DNA of 64,000 nucleotides from NCBI RefSeq assembly GCF_025376885.1, contig NZ_JAHUBR010000001.1:2480001-2544000 (forward strand), written 5' to 3'. A model generated the notes under the pieces. It was given only the letters and a program-made list of their open reading frames with translations, was not told the DNA's origin and did no database searches. Source of the DNA: Pseudoruegeria sp. SHC-113. GTDB lineage: Bacteria; Pseudomonadota; Alphaproteobacteria; Rhodobacterales; Rhodobacteraceae. Position numbers and translations under genes: made by a program. Below are positions 35,675 through 45,259 of the stretch, piece after piece. Every line of letters starts with the position of its first letter. The stretch's first letter is position 1.

Positions 35675-35734
35675 GGTTTTTCTTCTCTTTCGTGTCGTTC
35701 GGTCAGACCGCCCGCGTTCGGGCGGATGTTATGC

Positions 35735-36472
35735 TTAACCCTGCACCCTTGTATAGGTGCCCTGGCCGCGCAAGATCCCCTTGAACCCGCCCGGCTCGTC
35801 CAGCGAAAAGACGATGATCGGCAGGTTGTTGTCCCGCGCCAGCGCGATCGCGGAGGCGTCCATCACGCCCAGCCGCTTGGCCAGCACGTCATCGTAGCTC
35901 ACCGTATCATAGCGCACGGCATCATCGTGTTTCACCGGGTCCTTGTCGTAGACGCCATCGACCTTGGTGCCCTTGAAGATGGCCTCGCAGCTCATCTCGT
36001 TGGCGCGCAGCGTGGCGGCGGTGTCGGTGGTGAAATAGGGGTTGCCGGTGCCGGCGGCGAAGATGCAGACGCGCTTCTTCTCAAGGTGGCGCACGGCGCG
36101 GCGGCGGATGTAGGGCTCGGCCACCTCATCCATGCGGATCGCGCTGATCACGCGGGTAAACACCCCCATACCCTCGAGCGCGCTCTGCATCGCAAGCGCG
36201 TTCATCACTGTGGCGAGCATGCCCATGTAATCGGCCGTGGTGCGTTCCATGCCCTGCGCCGAGCCCGCAAGACCGCGGAAGATATTACCGCCACCAATCA
36301 CCATGCAAATCTCGACGCCCAACTCCTGCACGCTTTTGACCTCGCGGGCGATGCGCTGCACCGTGGGCGGATGCAGGCCGAAGCCCTGATCCCCCATAAG
36401 GGCCTCACCGGAGATTTTCAGCATGACGCGGTTGAAGGTCGGGGCGGGTGTGGGCGCGTTGTCGTCGCTCAT
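35735..36472 (-). CDS. pyrH: Uridylate kinase
   Basis: A 245-residue hexameric UMP kinase of the amino-acid-kinase fold. Landmarks are [47 protein letters not shown], the [13 protein letters not shown] loop and [16 protein letters not shown]. It supplies UDP for RNA and for the UDP-sugars used by the downstream lipid A genes. ATG 36472 is taken as start; the much longer open frame upstream is antisense to miaA and not coding. It begins the leftward pyrH-frr-uppS run and diverges from miaA. Confidence 0.96.
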   Translation of the reverse strand: MSDDNAPTPAPTFNRVMLKISGEALMGDQGFGLHPPTVQRIAREVKSVQELGVEICMVIGGGNIFRGLAGSAQGMERTTADYMGMLATVMNALAMQSALEGMGVFTRVISAIRMDEVAEPYIRRRAVRHLEKKRVCIFAAGTGNPYFTTDTAATLRANEMSCEAIFKGTKVDGVYDKDPVKHDDAVRYDTVSYDDVLAKRLGVMDASAIALARDNNLPIIVFSLDEPGGFKGILRGQGTYTRVQG

Positions 36473-36598
36473 TCGTCTGATCCACCGAATTCCTGATTGC
36501 CTTTGGCGCAAAATGTCGGAAAACAGCGTCAGGTTCAACGCACAAACGGACGCTGCAGGTGCGAAAGCACCGCGGCACGAAGGAATATGCAAGGCGCA

Positions 36599-37483
36599 AT
36601 GCTCGATCATCTGCCCCCGGTGCCGCCCGAAAGACCGGTGCTGATCGCCGGGCCGACGGCCTCGGGCAAGAGCGCGCTGGCGCTGGAGATCGCGGAAAAC
36701 AGCGGTGGCGTGGTGGTGAATGCCGATGCGCTGCAGGTCTACGATGGCTGGAACATCCTGACGGCCCGCCCCCCAGCGCAGGATCTGGCCCGTGCGCCCC
36801 ATGCGCTCTACGGCCATGTGCCCTATGCGGCTGACTATTCCGTCGGCCACTGGCTGCGCGATGTCACGCCTTACCTGCAAGGCGGCGCGCGTCCGATCAT
36901 CGTGGGCGGCACCGGGCTCTACTTTCAAGCGCTCACTCAGGGGCTTGCGGAGATCCCGGCCACGCCAGCAGCCGTGCGCGCCGAGGCCGACGCGCGCCGC
37001 TTGGCCGAGGGCCACGCCGGGCTGCTGGCGGAGCTGGACGCGGAAACAGCCGGCCAGATCGACACTCAAAACCCGATGCGCGTGCAGCGCGCCTGGGAGG
37101 TCTTGCGCGCCACGGGCCGGGGGCTGGTCGCGTGGCAGGCCGATACGCCGCCGCCCCTTTTGCCGATTGGCGAAGCCTTCCCCATCGTGATGCGCACCGA
37201 TCCCGCCTGGCTCAACGCGCGGATCGACCTGCGCTTTGACATGATGATGAAACAGGGGGCCTTGACCGAGGCCGAGGCGATGCGGGCGGATTGGGATCCG
37301 GCGCGGCTCTCCTCCCGCGCCATCGGTGCGGCGGAGTTGATCGCCCATCTGAACGGCGAGATGACACGGGCCGAGGCCATAGCGGCGGCCAAGCTCGCCT
37401 CGCGCCAATACGCCAAGCGCCAGCGCACGTGGTTTCGCTCCAAGATGGGCGGCTGGCATCCGCTCGCGCTGCCCCTGCCCTAG
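36599..37483 (+). CDS. miaA: tRNA dimethylallyltransferase
   Basis: A 294-residue P-loop enzyme that prenylates A37 of tRNAs reading UNN codons. Landmarks are the P-loop [30 protein letters not shown] (with the catalytic Asp), [32 protein letters not shown] and the late [12 protein letters not shown]. The start is uncertain: ATG 36599 has CAAGG upstream at short spacing, and ATG 36587 is 12 bases earlier. The longer frame from 36497 would add an unlikely Arg-rich head. It diverges from pyrH, with about 126 bases between the starts. Confidence 0.92.
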   Translation: MLDHLPPVPPERPVLIAGPTASGKSALALEIAENSGGVVVNADALQVYDGWNILTARPPAQDLARAPHALYGHVPYAADYSVGHWLRDVTPYLQGGARPIIVGGTGLYFQALTQGLAEIPATPAAVRAEADARRLAEGHAGLLAELDAETAGQIDTQNPMRVQRAWEVLRATGRGLVAWQADTPPPLLPIGEAFPIVMRTDPAWLNARIDLRFDMMMKQGALTEAEAMRADWDPARLSSRAIGAAELIAHLNGEMTRAEAIAAAKLASRQYAKRQRTWFRSKMGGWHPLALPLP

Positions 37484-37616
37484 CGGCTGCTTTCCATTTC
37501 CCAACATTTTGCACCGCCCGCCAAGCGACCTCCCCAAGGCCGCTTGCATTTTTTAGGCGATTTTTGGGGCAAACCGTGTATGGTGCCGCATCTTTTGACC
37601 AAAGCGCGTTGCCCGG

Positions 37617-38420
37617 ATGGACTTGCCCCTGCAGAGACTGCCCGAGATCCGATTGACTCCGATCCCCCGCCTTGCCCAAGGCGGGCGCTGGCGCGTGGAG
37701 GCGATGCGCAGCTATTCGCGCGATCTGCTTCTGTGGTTCACCCGTGGGCAGGGCCGCATCACGCTGGCCGGGCAAACACGCGGATACGGGGCTCATAACG
37801 CGATCTTCATCCCGGCGGGCACAATGCATGGGTTCGAGGTGTCGGGCAGCGTCTTTGGCACCGCCATGTTCATCCCGCGTGAAAGCCTGCTGCCACTGCC
37901 CAGCGCACCGGTGCACCTGCGCATCCGCGATGCCGCATCGCAGACGGAGCTGAACGTTCTGCTCGACGGGCTGCACCGCGAGCTGGAAGGCACGCGGCCT
38001 GAGCGGCTGCGCGCCACCCATCACCATGCCGGGCTGATCGCCGTCTGGCTCAAGCGCCAGATCCTGTTGCACGAGGGCGAAGCCCCCTCGCCCGACGCAG
38101 CCGCCCGGCTCTTGCAGCGCTATACCGAGATGGTGGAGGCGGAGTTCCGCACCCACAAAAGCGTGGCCGATTACGCCGCCGCGCTTGGCGTGACCCCAAC
38201 CCACCTGACGCGCGTCTGCAAGAAGGCCTGCGGGCGGCCCGCCCACGCGCTGCTCACCGATCGCATCCTCTTTGAGGCCCGCCGCCTGCTGGAAGAAACC
38301 GACACCCCGATCAAGGAGGTTGCCGCCACGCTTGGCTTTACCTCACCGGCCTATTTCACACGCGCGTTTCAACACCACACCGGTCGCACACCGTCCTCGT
38401 TCCGAAGCGCGCCGAAATAA
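37617..38420 (+). CDS. AraC-family transcriptional regulator
   Basis: A 267-residue regulator. Residues 1 to about 110 form a cupin-like effector domain (GAHNAIFIPAGTMHGFEVSG). Residues about 165-262 are the double helix-turn-helix domain: SVADYAAALGVTPTHLTRVCKKACG as the first HTH and PIKEVAATLGFTSPAYFTRAFQHHTGRTPS as the second, matching the family signature. It sits 312 bases upstream of, and reads the same way as, the peptide-type ABC transporter genes. Control of those genes is plausible but is inferred only from position. Confidence 0.9.
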   Translation: MDLPLQRLPEIRLTPIPRLAQGGRWRVEAMRSYSRDLLLWFTRGQGRITLAGQTRGYGAHNAIFIPAGTMHGFEVSGSVFGTAMFIPRESLLPLPSAPVHLRIRDAASQTELNVLLDGLHRELEGTRPERLRATHHHAGLIAVWLKRQILLHEGEAPSPDAAARLLQRYTEMVEAEFRTHKSVADYAAALGVTPTHLTRVCKKACGRPAHALLTDRILFEARRLLEETDTPIKEVAATLGFTSPAYFTRAFQHHTGRTPSSFRSAPK

Positions 38421-38731
38421 CCTCACCACCCGCCTTTTGCAGTCCTTCCCCGCTGCGCCCCATTTGGGGCACAGGACGAGCCCGTATCGAAACCGACGCA
38501 GACATGTCGCAAATGTTCTTTGTCGATGTCGTTTTTTTTACAGGATACGCCGATTGCGATGATTGACCTCAGCGCAATTCTGTTGCCGAATGGACCACCG
38601 GAAGGACCCGAAGTTTCGCCGGCCATCCACTCACGGCCGGTCAGGCACGCCACCGCGCGCCGGGTCACTCCCACGAAAAGCGCCTGCCAAAAGGCGCAAC
38701 AACGACAAAGATGTGTCACAGGGAGAATAAG
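38421..38731 (+). promoter_or_regulatory. Intergenic region upstream of ABC transporter operon
   Basis: A 311-base gap. It starts with a short GCCCC-ATTT-GGGGC hairpin after the AraC gene (no T run). It contains a T8 tract near 38530, a TTGACC near 38564 that could be a -35 box, and a CCGGCC...GGCCGG dyad near 38614-38635. No convincing -10, riboswitch or open frame was seen. It presumably carries the operon promoter and any AraC-family operator. Confidence 0.4.
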
Positions 38732-40399
38732 ATGACGCAATCCACCCATACGACCAAGCCGATGCACCCGGCCGTCGAGATGTACGCCAAGGAATTCAAG
38801 GACGGCGATTTGAGCCGTCGTGAGTTCCTTGCGCGCTCCTCCGCCCTTGGTGTTTCGGCCACTGCCGCCTACGCCGCCATCGGCATGGTCGCGCCCAGCG
38901 AAGCCAAGGCCATGGCCCAGCCCGGCGGCACCCTGCGCGTGCAGATTGAAGTGCGCGCGCTGAAAGATCCGCGCACCTTCGACTGGACACAGATCGCGTG
39001 GTTCACCTCCGGCTGGCTCGAATACCTCGTGGAGTATAACTCCGACGGGACGTTCAAGGGCATGCTTCTGGAAAGCTGGGATGTGAATGACGACGCCACC
39101 GAGTACACGCTCAATGTGCGCAAGGGCGTGACGTGGAACAACGGCGATGAGTTCACCGCCGAGGACGTGGCCCGCAACATCGCGCTGTGGTGCGAGAAGG
39201 ACGTGGAAGGCAACTCCATGGCCGGGCGCATGGCCTCGCTGATCGACAACGACACCGGTAAGGCCATCGAAGGCGCGATCCAGGTGGTGGACAGCCACAC
39301 CGTGAAGCTGATGCTGCCGAACCCGGATATCTCCATCATCCCGGGCATGGCCGACTACCCGGCCGCTATCGTGCACAGCTCGCACAACCCCGACGACATG
39401 CTCTCCAACCCGGTGGGCACCGGGCCCTATCTGCCGGAATCGCTCGAAGTGGGCGTGAAGGGTGTGCTGGTGAAGAACACCGATCACGCCTGGTGGGGGG
39501 CCGACGCCATGGGCGGCGCCTATCTGGACCGTATCGAGATGATCGACTACGGCACCGATCCCTCTTCCTGGCTGGCGGCTGCCGAGTCCGAAGAAGTCGA
39601 CATGCTCTATGAAACGGTGGGCGACTTCATCGACATCATGGACAGCATCGGCTGGGTGCGTTCCGAAATCGTGACCGGCGCCACCATCGTGGTGCGGCCC
39701 AACCAGCTGGCTGAAGTGGATGGGGTGAAGCCCTATGCCGACGCCCGCGTGCGCCGTGCGCTGGCGATGGCCTGTAACAACGCCGTCTGCCTTGAACTGG
39801 GCTACGGCGATCGCGGTGTCGTGGCCGAGAACCACCACGTCGCCCCGGTGCACCCGGAATATGCCGACATCGGCCAGCCGGTGTTTGACCCGGAAGGCGC
39901 TCTGGCACTGATGCAGGAAGCCGGCATGGCCGATTTCGAGCATGAGCTGATCTCCATCGACGACGACTGGCGCAAGAACACCACCGACGCCGTAGCCGCG
40001 CAGTTGCGCGACGCCGGCATCAACGTGAAGCGCACGATCCTGCCGGGCTCCACCTTCTGGAACGATTGGGTGAAATACCCCTTCTCCTCCACGAACTGGA
40101 ACCACCGCCCGCTCGGCGTGCAGATCCTTGCGCTGGCCTACCGTTCCGGCGAGGCCTGGAACGAGACGGGCTTTGCCAATGAGGAATTCGACAGCCTGCT
40201 GAACGAAGCCCTCGCGCTGGCCGACGTTGAGAAGCGCCGTGAAGTGATGGCGAAGATCCAGCAGATCATGGTGGATGAAGGTGTGACGATCCAGCCTTAC
40301 TGGCGCTCGCTCTACCGTCACCACAAAGAGGGCGTCGTGGGCGCAGACATGCACATCGCCTACCTGCCCCAGCTCTACAAGATCGGCTTCGCAGGCTGA
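38732..40399 (+). CDS. Peptide/opine-type ABC transporter substrate-binding protein, Tat-exported
   Basis: A 555-residue periplasmic binding protein of the SBP_bac_5 (DppA/OppA) family. The N-terminus has a twin-arginine motif ([11 protein letters not shown]) followed by a hydrophobic stretch, so it should leave the cytoplasm folded through Tat. The head before the RR motif is about 28 residues. ATG 38732 is preceded by AGGGAGAATAAG. A strand such as [20 protein letters not shown] and the late [21 protein letters not shown] fit the family. The ligand could be a peptide, opine or other small solute and is not determined. Two strong hairpins follow before the permease gene. Confidence 0.9.
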   Translation: MTQSTHTTKPMHPAVEMYAKEFKDGDLSRREFLARSSALGVSATAAYAAIGMVAPSEAKAMAQPGGTLRVQIEVRALKDPRTFDWTQIAWFTSGWLEYLVEYNSDGTFKGMLLESWDVNDDATEYTLNVRKGVTWNNGDEFTAEDVARNIALWCEKDVEGNSMAGRMASLIDNDTGKAIEGAIQVVDSHTVKLMLPNPDISIIPGMADYPAAIVHSSHNPDDMLSNPVGTGPYLPESLEVGVKGVLVKNTDHAWWGADAMGGAYLDRIEMIDYGTDPSSWLAAAESEEVDMLYETVGDFIDIMDSIGWVRSEIVTGATIVVRPNQLAEVDGVKPYADARVRRALAMACNNAVCLELGYGDRGVVAENHHVAPVHPEYADIGQPVFDPEGALALMQEAGMADFEHELISIDDDWRKNTTDAVAAQLRDAGINVKRTILPGSTFWNDWVKYPFSSTNWNHRPLGVQILALAYRSGEAWNETGFANEEFDSLLNEALALADVEKRREVMAKIQQIMVDEGVTIQPYWRSLYRHHKEGVVGADMHIAYLPQLYKIGFAG

Positions 40400-40408
40400 T
40401 CCGCATCA

Positions 40409-40461
40409 CCGGCCTTCGGGCCGGGTTCAAGAGCGTCGGGCCGCTTCACGGTGGCCCGACG
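40409..40461 (+). other. Two tandem hairpins after binding-protein gene
   Basis: Stem 1 is CCGGCC-TTCG-GGCCGG (40409-40424), with a stable TTCG tetraloop. Stem 2 has arms CGTCGGGCC and GGCCCGACG (40434-40461). Neither has a T run. Such stems between a binding-protein gene and its permease genes usually protect the upstream mRNA or partly attenuate readthrough, keeping the binding protein in excess. Confidence 0.65.
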
Positions 40462-40546
40462 TGTAAGCCGCGGGCCGGGAGGCAGGGGCCTTCCCGCACC
40501 AAAGTCAGCTTCGAATGGCGCCCGCGCTCTGACAACAGGGATCTAA

Positions 40547-41593
40547 ATGGGACTGTTCATCTTACGCCGTGTCGGGGTCATGATCCTGACGGCCCTTTGC
40601 CTGACCTTCGTGGTCTTCTTCCTGACGAACCTCTACCCGAACCTCGAAAAGCTCGCCAAAACCCAAGGCAACATGCGCATGACCGATGCGCAGGTGGAAA
40701 GCTGGCTGGGGGATCGGGGCTATCTGGAGCCGGTGCCGGTGAAATACGGCCAGTGGCTCGGGGTGCTGCCGGGTTTCGTCGCCACCAATGACGACGGCAA
40801 GACCTTCGGCCGCTGCATCCGCCCGGGTGTGGAGCCGGAAGAAGCCCCCACCTTCTGCGGGATCCTGCAGGGCGACTGGGGCTATTCCACCGTCTTCAAG
40901 GAAGATGTGGCCGGGATCGTGGGCAAGCGGCTCGCGCTCACCGGCAAGCTGATGTTCTGGGTCATGGTGCTGATGGTGCCCTCGGCCCTCATCATCGGGG
41001 TGCTGGCGGGGATGCGCGAGGGCAGCAAGCTTGACCGCACGCTCTCGACCTTCTCCATCGCCTCCACGGCGACGCCGGAATATGTCTCGGGCGTGATCCT
41101 GATCGCGGTCTTTGCCTCCTCGGCCTTCGGGCTCAAGTGGTTCAAGGGCACGGCGACGGCGGCCATGGAGAACGCGACGTTTGAGAATTTCTTCCTGCCC
41201 GTGGTGACGATCGCGCTCTACGGCGTGGGCTATATCGCCCGGATGACGCGGGCCTCGATGACGGAGGTGATGACGGCGCAATACATCCGCACCGCGCGGC
41301 TGAAAGGCGTGAGCTTCCCCAACATCGTGATGAAACACGCCCTGCGCAACGCGCTGATCGCGCCCTTCACGGTGATCATGCTGCAGTTCCCCTGGCTGCT
41401 GAACGGCGTGGTGATCGTGGAGACGCTCTTCAACTACAAGGGCTTCGGCTGGACGCTGGTTCAGGCCGCAGGCAACAACGACATCGAGCTCCTGCTGGGC
41501 TGCTCCGTTGTGGCCGTTTTCGTCGTGCTCGTCACGCAGCTGATCTCGGATATCGGCTACGTGTATCTCAACCCGCGCATCCGCGTATCTTAA
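40547..41593 (+). CDS. ABC transporter permease (DppB type)
   Basis: A 348-residue inner-membrane permease with a first helix near the N-terminus (RVGVMILTALCLTFVVFFLTN), then a long periplasmic segment (about 30-120). The main block of five helices carries the coupling motif YIRTARLKGVSFPNIVMKHALRNAL (EAA loop), which contacts the ATPase. VETLFNYKGFGWTLVQAA is the other DppB landmark. It forms the channel with the next gene product. Confidence 0.92.
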   Translation: MGLFILRRVGVMILTALCLTFVVFFLTNLYPNLEKLAKTQGNMRMTDAQVESWLGDRGYLEPVPVKYGQWLGVLPGFVATNDDGKTFGRCIRPGVEPEEAPTFCGILQGDWGYSTVFKEDVAGIVGKRLALTGKLMFWVMVLMVPSALIIGVLAGMREGSKLDRTLSTFSIASTATPEYVSGVILIAVFASSAFGLKWFKGTATAAMENATFENFFLPVVTIALYGVGYIARMTRASMTEVMTAQYIRTARLKGVSFPNIVMKHALRNALIAPFTVIMLQFPWLLNGVVIVETLFNYKGFGWTLVQAAGNNDIELLLGCSVVAVFVVLVTQLISDIGYVYLNPRIRVS

Positions 41594-41606
41594 GGGAGGA
41601 CAGGAT

Positions 41607-42767
41607 ATGGAACCGCTTTCCTGGGGCCAGATCATCGGCCAGATGTTCATCCAGTTCACCCCGGTCTGGATCGCGCTTGTTGTGCTTTTCACCGGCTCGA
41701 TCTTCTACAAACGCAAGCTTGGCCTTTACGGCAAGCTCTTTGACAGCCCCATCGGCATGATCGGCTTCGGCATCGTCATGTTCTGGGTCTTCACCGCGAT
41801 CTTCTCGGATCTGATCATCACCCATGATCCGCTCACGCAGGTCTCAGGGATGAAGAACAAGGTACCGGGCACGGCCGTGCCCGATGGCACGGCGGGCTTC
41901 ACCCATTACCTGCTGGGCGGTGACAACCTTGCGCGTGACGTGTTCAGCCGCATGGTGGCGGGCAGCCGCATCGTGGTGCAGATCGCGCCCTTCGCGACGC
42001 TCTTTGCCTTCATGGTGGGGATCACGCTGGGCCTGCCGGCGGGCTATTTCGGCGGGCGGCTGGATACGTTCCTGTCGTTCCTAGCGAACCTGATCCTCGC
42101 CTTCCCCGTGATCCTGCTCTTCTACCTGCTGGTGACGCCGGAAATCGTGGCGACTGGCTTGCCAACCTATATGGCGGCGGTGCTCTTCCTGTTCCCGATC
42201 ATTTTCCTCGTGGTGCTGTGGAACTCGCGCTTCTTCACGCAGCCGCAGAAGCGCAACATCTTCGTGGCGATCACGGTGGTGTTGGGTGGCTGGATCTACC
42301 TCGGCACCGCCTGGGGGCTGGATCCGACGGGCATTTTTAACATGCAGGCGAACATCCTGATCGTCTTCGTGTCGGTCGTCTTCGTGAACTCGCCCACGGT
42401 GTTTCGCATCGTGCGAGGGCTGGCGCTGGACATCCAGACCCGCGACTACGTGGCCGCCGCCCAGACGCGGGGCGAAGGGCCGTGGTACATCATGCTCTGG
42501 GAGATCCTGCCCAACGCGCGCGGGCCGCTGATCGTCGATTTCTGCCTGCGCATCGGCTACACGACGATCCTTCTGGGCACGCTGGGCTTCTTCGGGCTGG
42601 GGCTTGAGCCCGAAAGCCCGGACTGGGGCACGACGATCAACGCGGGCCGGCGCCTGCTTTCGATCTTCCCCCACCCCGCCCTGGCCCCGGCGCTGGCCTT
42701 GATGAGCCTTGTCTTGGGCCTCAACCTGCTGGCCGACGGGCTGCGCGAAGAAAGCCTGAAGGACTAG
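41607..42767 (+). CDS. ABC transporter permease (DppC type)
   Basis: A 386-residue permease with six or more helices, longer than a standard DppC (about 300). Extra hydrophobic segments lie within the central part (ILLFYLLVTPEIV through VVLGGWIYLGTAWGL). The N-terminal LLGGDNLARDVFSRMVAGSR and the coupling loop RDYVAAAQTRGEGPWYIMLWEILPNARGP are typical. The end (LGLNLLADGLREESLKD) matches DppC-type closings. The gene begins 13 bases after the DppB stop, behind GGGAGGACAGGAT. Confidence 0.9.
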   Translation: MEPLSWGQIIGQMFIQFTPVWIALVVLFTGSIFYKRKLGLYGKLFDSPIGMIGFGIVMFWVFTAIFSDLIITHDPLTQVSGMKNKVPGTAVPDGTAGFTHYLLGGDNLARDVFSRMVAGSRIVVQIAPFATLFAFMVGITLGLPAGYFGGRLDTFLSFLANLILAFPVILLFYLLVTPEIVATGLPTYMAAVLFLFPIIFLVVLWNSRFFTQPQKRNIFVAITVVLGGWIYLGTAWGLDPTGIFNMQANILIVFVSVVFVNSPTVFRIVRGLALDIQTRDYVAAAQTRGEGPWYIMLWEILPNARGPLIVDFCLRIGYTTILLGTLGFFGLGLEPESPDWGTTINAGRRLLSIFPHPALAPALALMSLVLGLNLLADGLREESLKD

Positions 42768-42780
42768 GCAAGAAGGAGAA

Positions 42781-42816
42781 GGCCGGGGGCTCTGCCCCCG
42801 GACCCCCGGGATATTT
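42781..42816 (+). repeat. GC-rich hairpin element (Rhodobacteraceae-type), family D
   Basis: Arms CCGGGGGC and GCCCCCGG around loop TCT, then ACCCCCGGGATATTT. From memory this exact kind of element is common between genes in Roseobacter-group genomes. Here it lies within the operon, between the DppC-like gene and the ATPase gene, about 55 bases before the next start. Confidence 0.6.
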
Positions 42817-42870
42817 CCGGTCAGAAGAAGGGCACGGCCCGCTGACCGCCTCCGAGAAAGGAGACAGAAG

Positions 42871-44955
42871 ATGGCGAAATGGGATTATGACGGCCCGATC
42901 CTCGAGATCGAGAACCTGTCGATTTCCTTCTTTACCCGCCTGCGGGAGATCCCCGCGGTGATGGATTTTTCCTGCGTGGTGCAGCCCGGCGAGGCGATGG
43001 GCCTTGTTGGAGAATCCGGCTGCGGTAAATCCACCGTGGCGCTGGGGGTGATGCAGGATCTGGGCGTGAACGGGCGCATCGTGGGCGGCTCGATCAAGTT
43101 CAAGGGGCGCGACCTGAACCAGATGAGCGCCGAAGAGCTGCGCGACATTCGCGGCTCCGAGATCGCGATGATCTACCAGGAGCCGATGGCCTCGCTGAAC
43201 CCGGCGATGAAGATCGGGCGTCAGCTGATGGAAGTGCCGATGATCCATGAGGGTGTCGGCAAGGAGGAAGCCTACAAGCGCGCGTTGGAGGTGGTGACCG
43301 ATGTGCGCCTGCCAGACCCGCAGCGGATGCTGGAAAGCTATCCGCACCAGCTTTCCGGCGGCCAGCAGCAGCGCATCGTGATCGCCATGGCGCTGATGAG
43401 CAAGCCTTCGCTCTTGATCCTCGATGAGCCCACCACCGCGCTTGATGTGACGGTTGAGGCGGCCGTGGTGGATCTGGTGAAGGATCTGGGCAAGAAATAC
43501 GGCACTTCGATGCTCTTCATCTCCCACAACCTCGGGCTAGTGCTCGAGACCTGCGACAGGCTTTGCGTGATGTATTCGGGCGAGGCGGTGGAGACGGGCT
43601 CGATCGAGGATGTCTTCGACAAGATGCAGCACCCCTATACGCAGGCGCTGTTCCGCTCGATCCCGCTGCCCGGGGCAGACAAGAACGCACGCCCGCTGGT
43701 GGCGATCCCAGGCAACTTCCCCCTGCCCCACGAGCGCCCGCCGGGCTGCAATTTCGGCCCGCGCTGTGACTATTTCGAGGAAGGGCGCTGCAATGGCGGC
43801 GACATCCCCATGCGCGAGATCGCGGGCGATGACCGCCACGCCAGCCGCTGCCTGAAGTTCGAGGAGATCGACTGGCATGCCCCGATCCAAGCGGGCGCCC
43901 AGACGGAGAAGGCAGAGATCGGCGATGTGGTTCTGAAGATCGACGATCTGAAGAAATACTACGAGGTCGCCGCCAATGCGATGTTTGGCGGCGGCAGCAC
44001 CAAGGTGGTGAAGGCCAATGAGACGATCAGTTTCGAGGCGCGCGAATCCGAGACCCTCGCCATCGTGGGGGAATCGGGCTGCGGGAAATCCACCTTCGCC
44101 AAGGTGCTGATGGGGCTGGAGACGGCCACGGACGGCCATGTGGTGCTGAACAATTCCGCCATCCAGAACATCCCCATTCAGGAGCGAGACACGGAGACCG
44201 TTTCGACGGTGCAGATGGTGTTCCAGAACCCCTTTGACACGCTGAACCCCTCGATGACGGTGGGCCGGCAGATCATCCGGGCGCTGGAGATCTTCAAGGT
44301 CGGCAAGAACGAGGCCGACCGCAAGCAGCGGATGCTGGAGTTGCTGGACCTCGTGAAGCTGCCGCGCGCCTTTGCCGACCGCATGCCGCGCCAGCTGTCG
44401 GGCGGGCAGAAACAGCGTGTGGGCATTGCACGGGCCTTCGCGGGCGATGCGCAGATTGTGGTGGCCGATGAGCCTGTGTCGGCGCTGGACGTCTCGGTTC
44501 AGGCGGCGGTGACGGATCTGCTGATGGAGATCCAGCGCCAGAACAAGACAACGCTGCTGTTCATCTCCCATGATCTTTCGATCGTGCGCTATCTCTCGGA
44601 CCGGGTGATGGTGATGTATCTGGGCCATGTGGTGGAGATCGGCACCACGGATCAGGTCTTCTCGCCGCCCTATCACCCCTATACCGAGGCGCTGCTCTCG
44701 GCGGTGCCGATTGCCGATACCTCGATCGAAAAGCAGCACATCGTGCTGGAGGGCGATATTCCGTCGGCGATGAACCCGCCCTCGGGCTGCCCCTTCCAGA
44801 CGCGCTGCCGCTGGAAATCGGACGTGCCCGGCGGGCTGTGTGAGCGCGACGTGCCGCCGGTGAAGACACTGGCCGATGGTCACCAGATCAAGTGCCATCT
44901 GAGCGAGGAGATCCTTGCGCGCATGGAGCCGGTGATCAAGGTGGCGGCCGAATAG
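42871..44955 (+). CDS. Fused double ATP-binding protein of peptide-type ABC transporter (DppD-DppF)
   Basis: A 694-residue protein with two complete ATPase halves. Half 1 has Walker A GESGCGKS at 47-54, ABC signature LSGGQQQR and Walker B LLILDEPTTALD, then an oligopeptide-type C-terminal extension with clustered Cys (GCNFGPRCDYFEEGRC). Half 2 has Walker A GESGCGKS near 401, LSGGQKQR, VVADEPVSALD and a second Cys-rich tail (GCPFQTRCRWKS). The Cys sets resemble the oligo_HPY region, which can bind an iron-sulfur cluster in some homologues. The fusion does the job of DppD and DppF in one chain. Confidence 0.95.
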   Translation: MAKWDYDGPILEIENLSISFFTRLREIPAVMDFSCVVQPGEAMGLVGESGCGKSTVALGVMQDLGVNGRIVGGSIKFKGRDLNQMSAEELRDIRGSEIAMIYQEPMASLNPAMKIGRQLMEVPMIHEGVGKEEAYKRALEVVTDVRLPDPQRMLESYPHQLSGGQQQRIVIAMALMSKPSLLILDEPTTALDVTVEAAVVDLVKDLGKKYGTSMLFISHNLGLVLETCDRLCVMYSGEAVETGSIEDVFDKMQHPYTQALFRSIPLPGADKNARPLVAIPGNFPLPHERPPGCNFGPRCDYFEEGRCNGGDIPMREIAGDDRHASRCLKFEEIDWHAPIQAGAQTEKAEIGDVVLKIDDLKKYYEVAANAMFGGGSTKVVKANETISFEARESETLAIVGESGCGKSTFAKVLMGLETATDGHVVLNNSAIQNIPIQERDTETVSTVQMVFQNPFDTLNPSMTVGRQIIRALEIFKVGKNEADRKQRMLELLDLVKLPRAFADRMPRQLSGGQKQRVGIARAFAGDAQIVVADEPVSALDVSVQAAVTDLLMEIQRQNKTTLLFISHDLSIVRYLSDRVMVMYLGHVVEIGTTDQVFSPPYHPYTEALLSAVPIADTSIEKQHIVLEGDIPSAMNPPSGCPFQTRCRWKSDVPGGLCERDVPPVKTLADGHQIKCHLSEEILARMEPVIKVAAE

Positions 44956-44983
44956 GCGCTGGCGCGGCTTGATCGCCAAGGAC

Positions 44984-45010
44984 AAGGCCGGGCGTGCGCC
45001 CGGCCTTTTT
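44984..45010 (+). terminator. Rho-independent terminator
   Basis: Arms GGCCGGGC and GCCCGGCC around GTGC, followed by TTTTT. It lies about 30 bases after the double-ATPase stop and ends the ABC transporter operon. Confidence 0.92.
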
Positions 45011-45095
45011 CGTGGGCAGGTTGCAAATGCCGCGCGGGAGGGCTGGCCCGCGATCAGCGTTAAGAAAGTTTAACAAACCCCTGGTAGGGCAAACA

Positions 45096-45123
45096 AAAAG
45101 GGGGGTCTGCACACCCCCCTTTT
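45096..45123. terminator. Bidirectional terminator
   Basis: Perfect arms AAAAGGGGGG and CCCCCCTTTT around an 8-base loop. On the minus strand the T run is five long, so the main role is probably to end the lytic transglycosylase transcript, which would then have a 3' untranslated region of about 140 bases. Confidence 0.85.
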
Positions 45124-45259
45124 CGGCGTTCGGTGCCCCGTGAGTAGTGGTGGCTTTGAACGCTGTCGACTCGTGGAGACGGCAGATTCTCAGCCATCTC
45201 TTGTGTCTTTATAACAGCTTGTGCCAAAAAGGCGCGCTTGACGCAACGTCAGCCTTGGC

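Noticed and set aside
45090-45204. A 45-codon open frame on the minus strand starting MAENLPSP
   Set aside because: It reads through a perfect terminator hairpin and its codons do not look like those of neighbouring genes; an untranslated 3' region is more likely.
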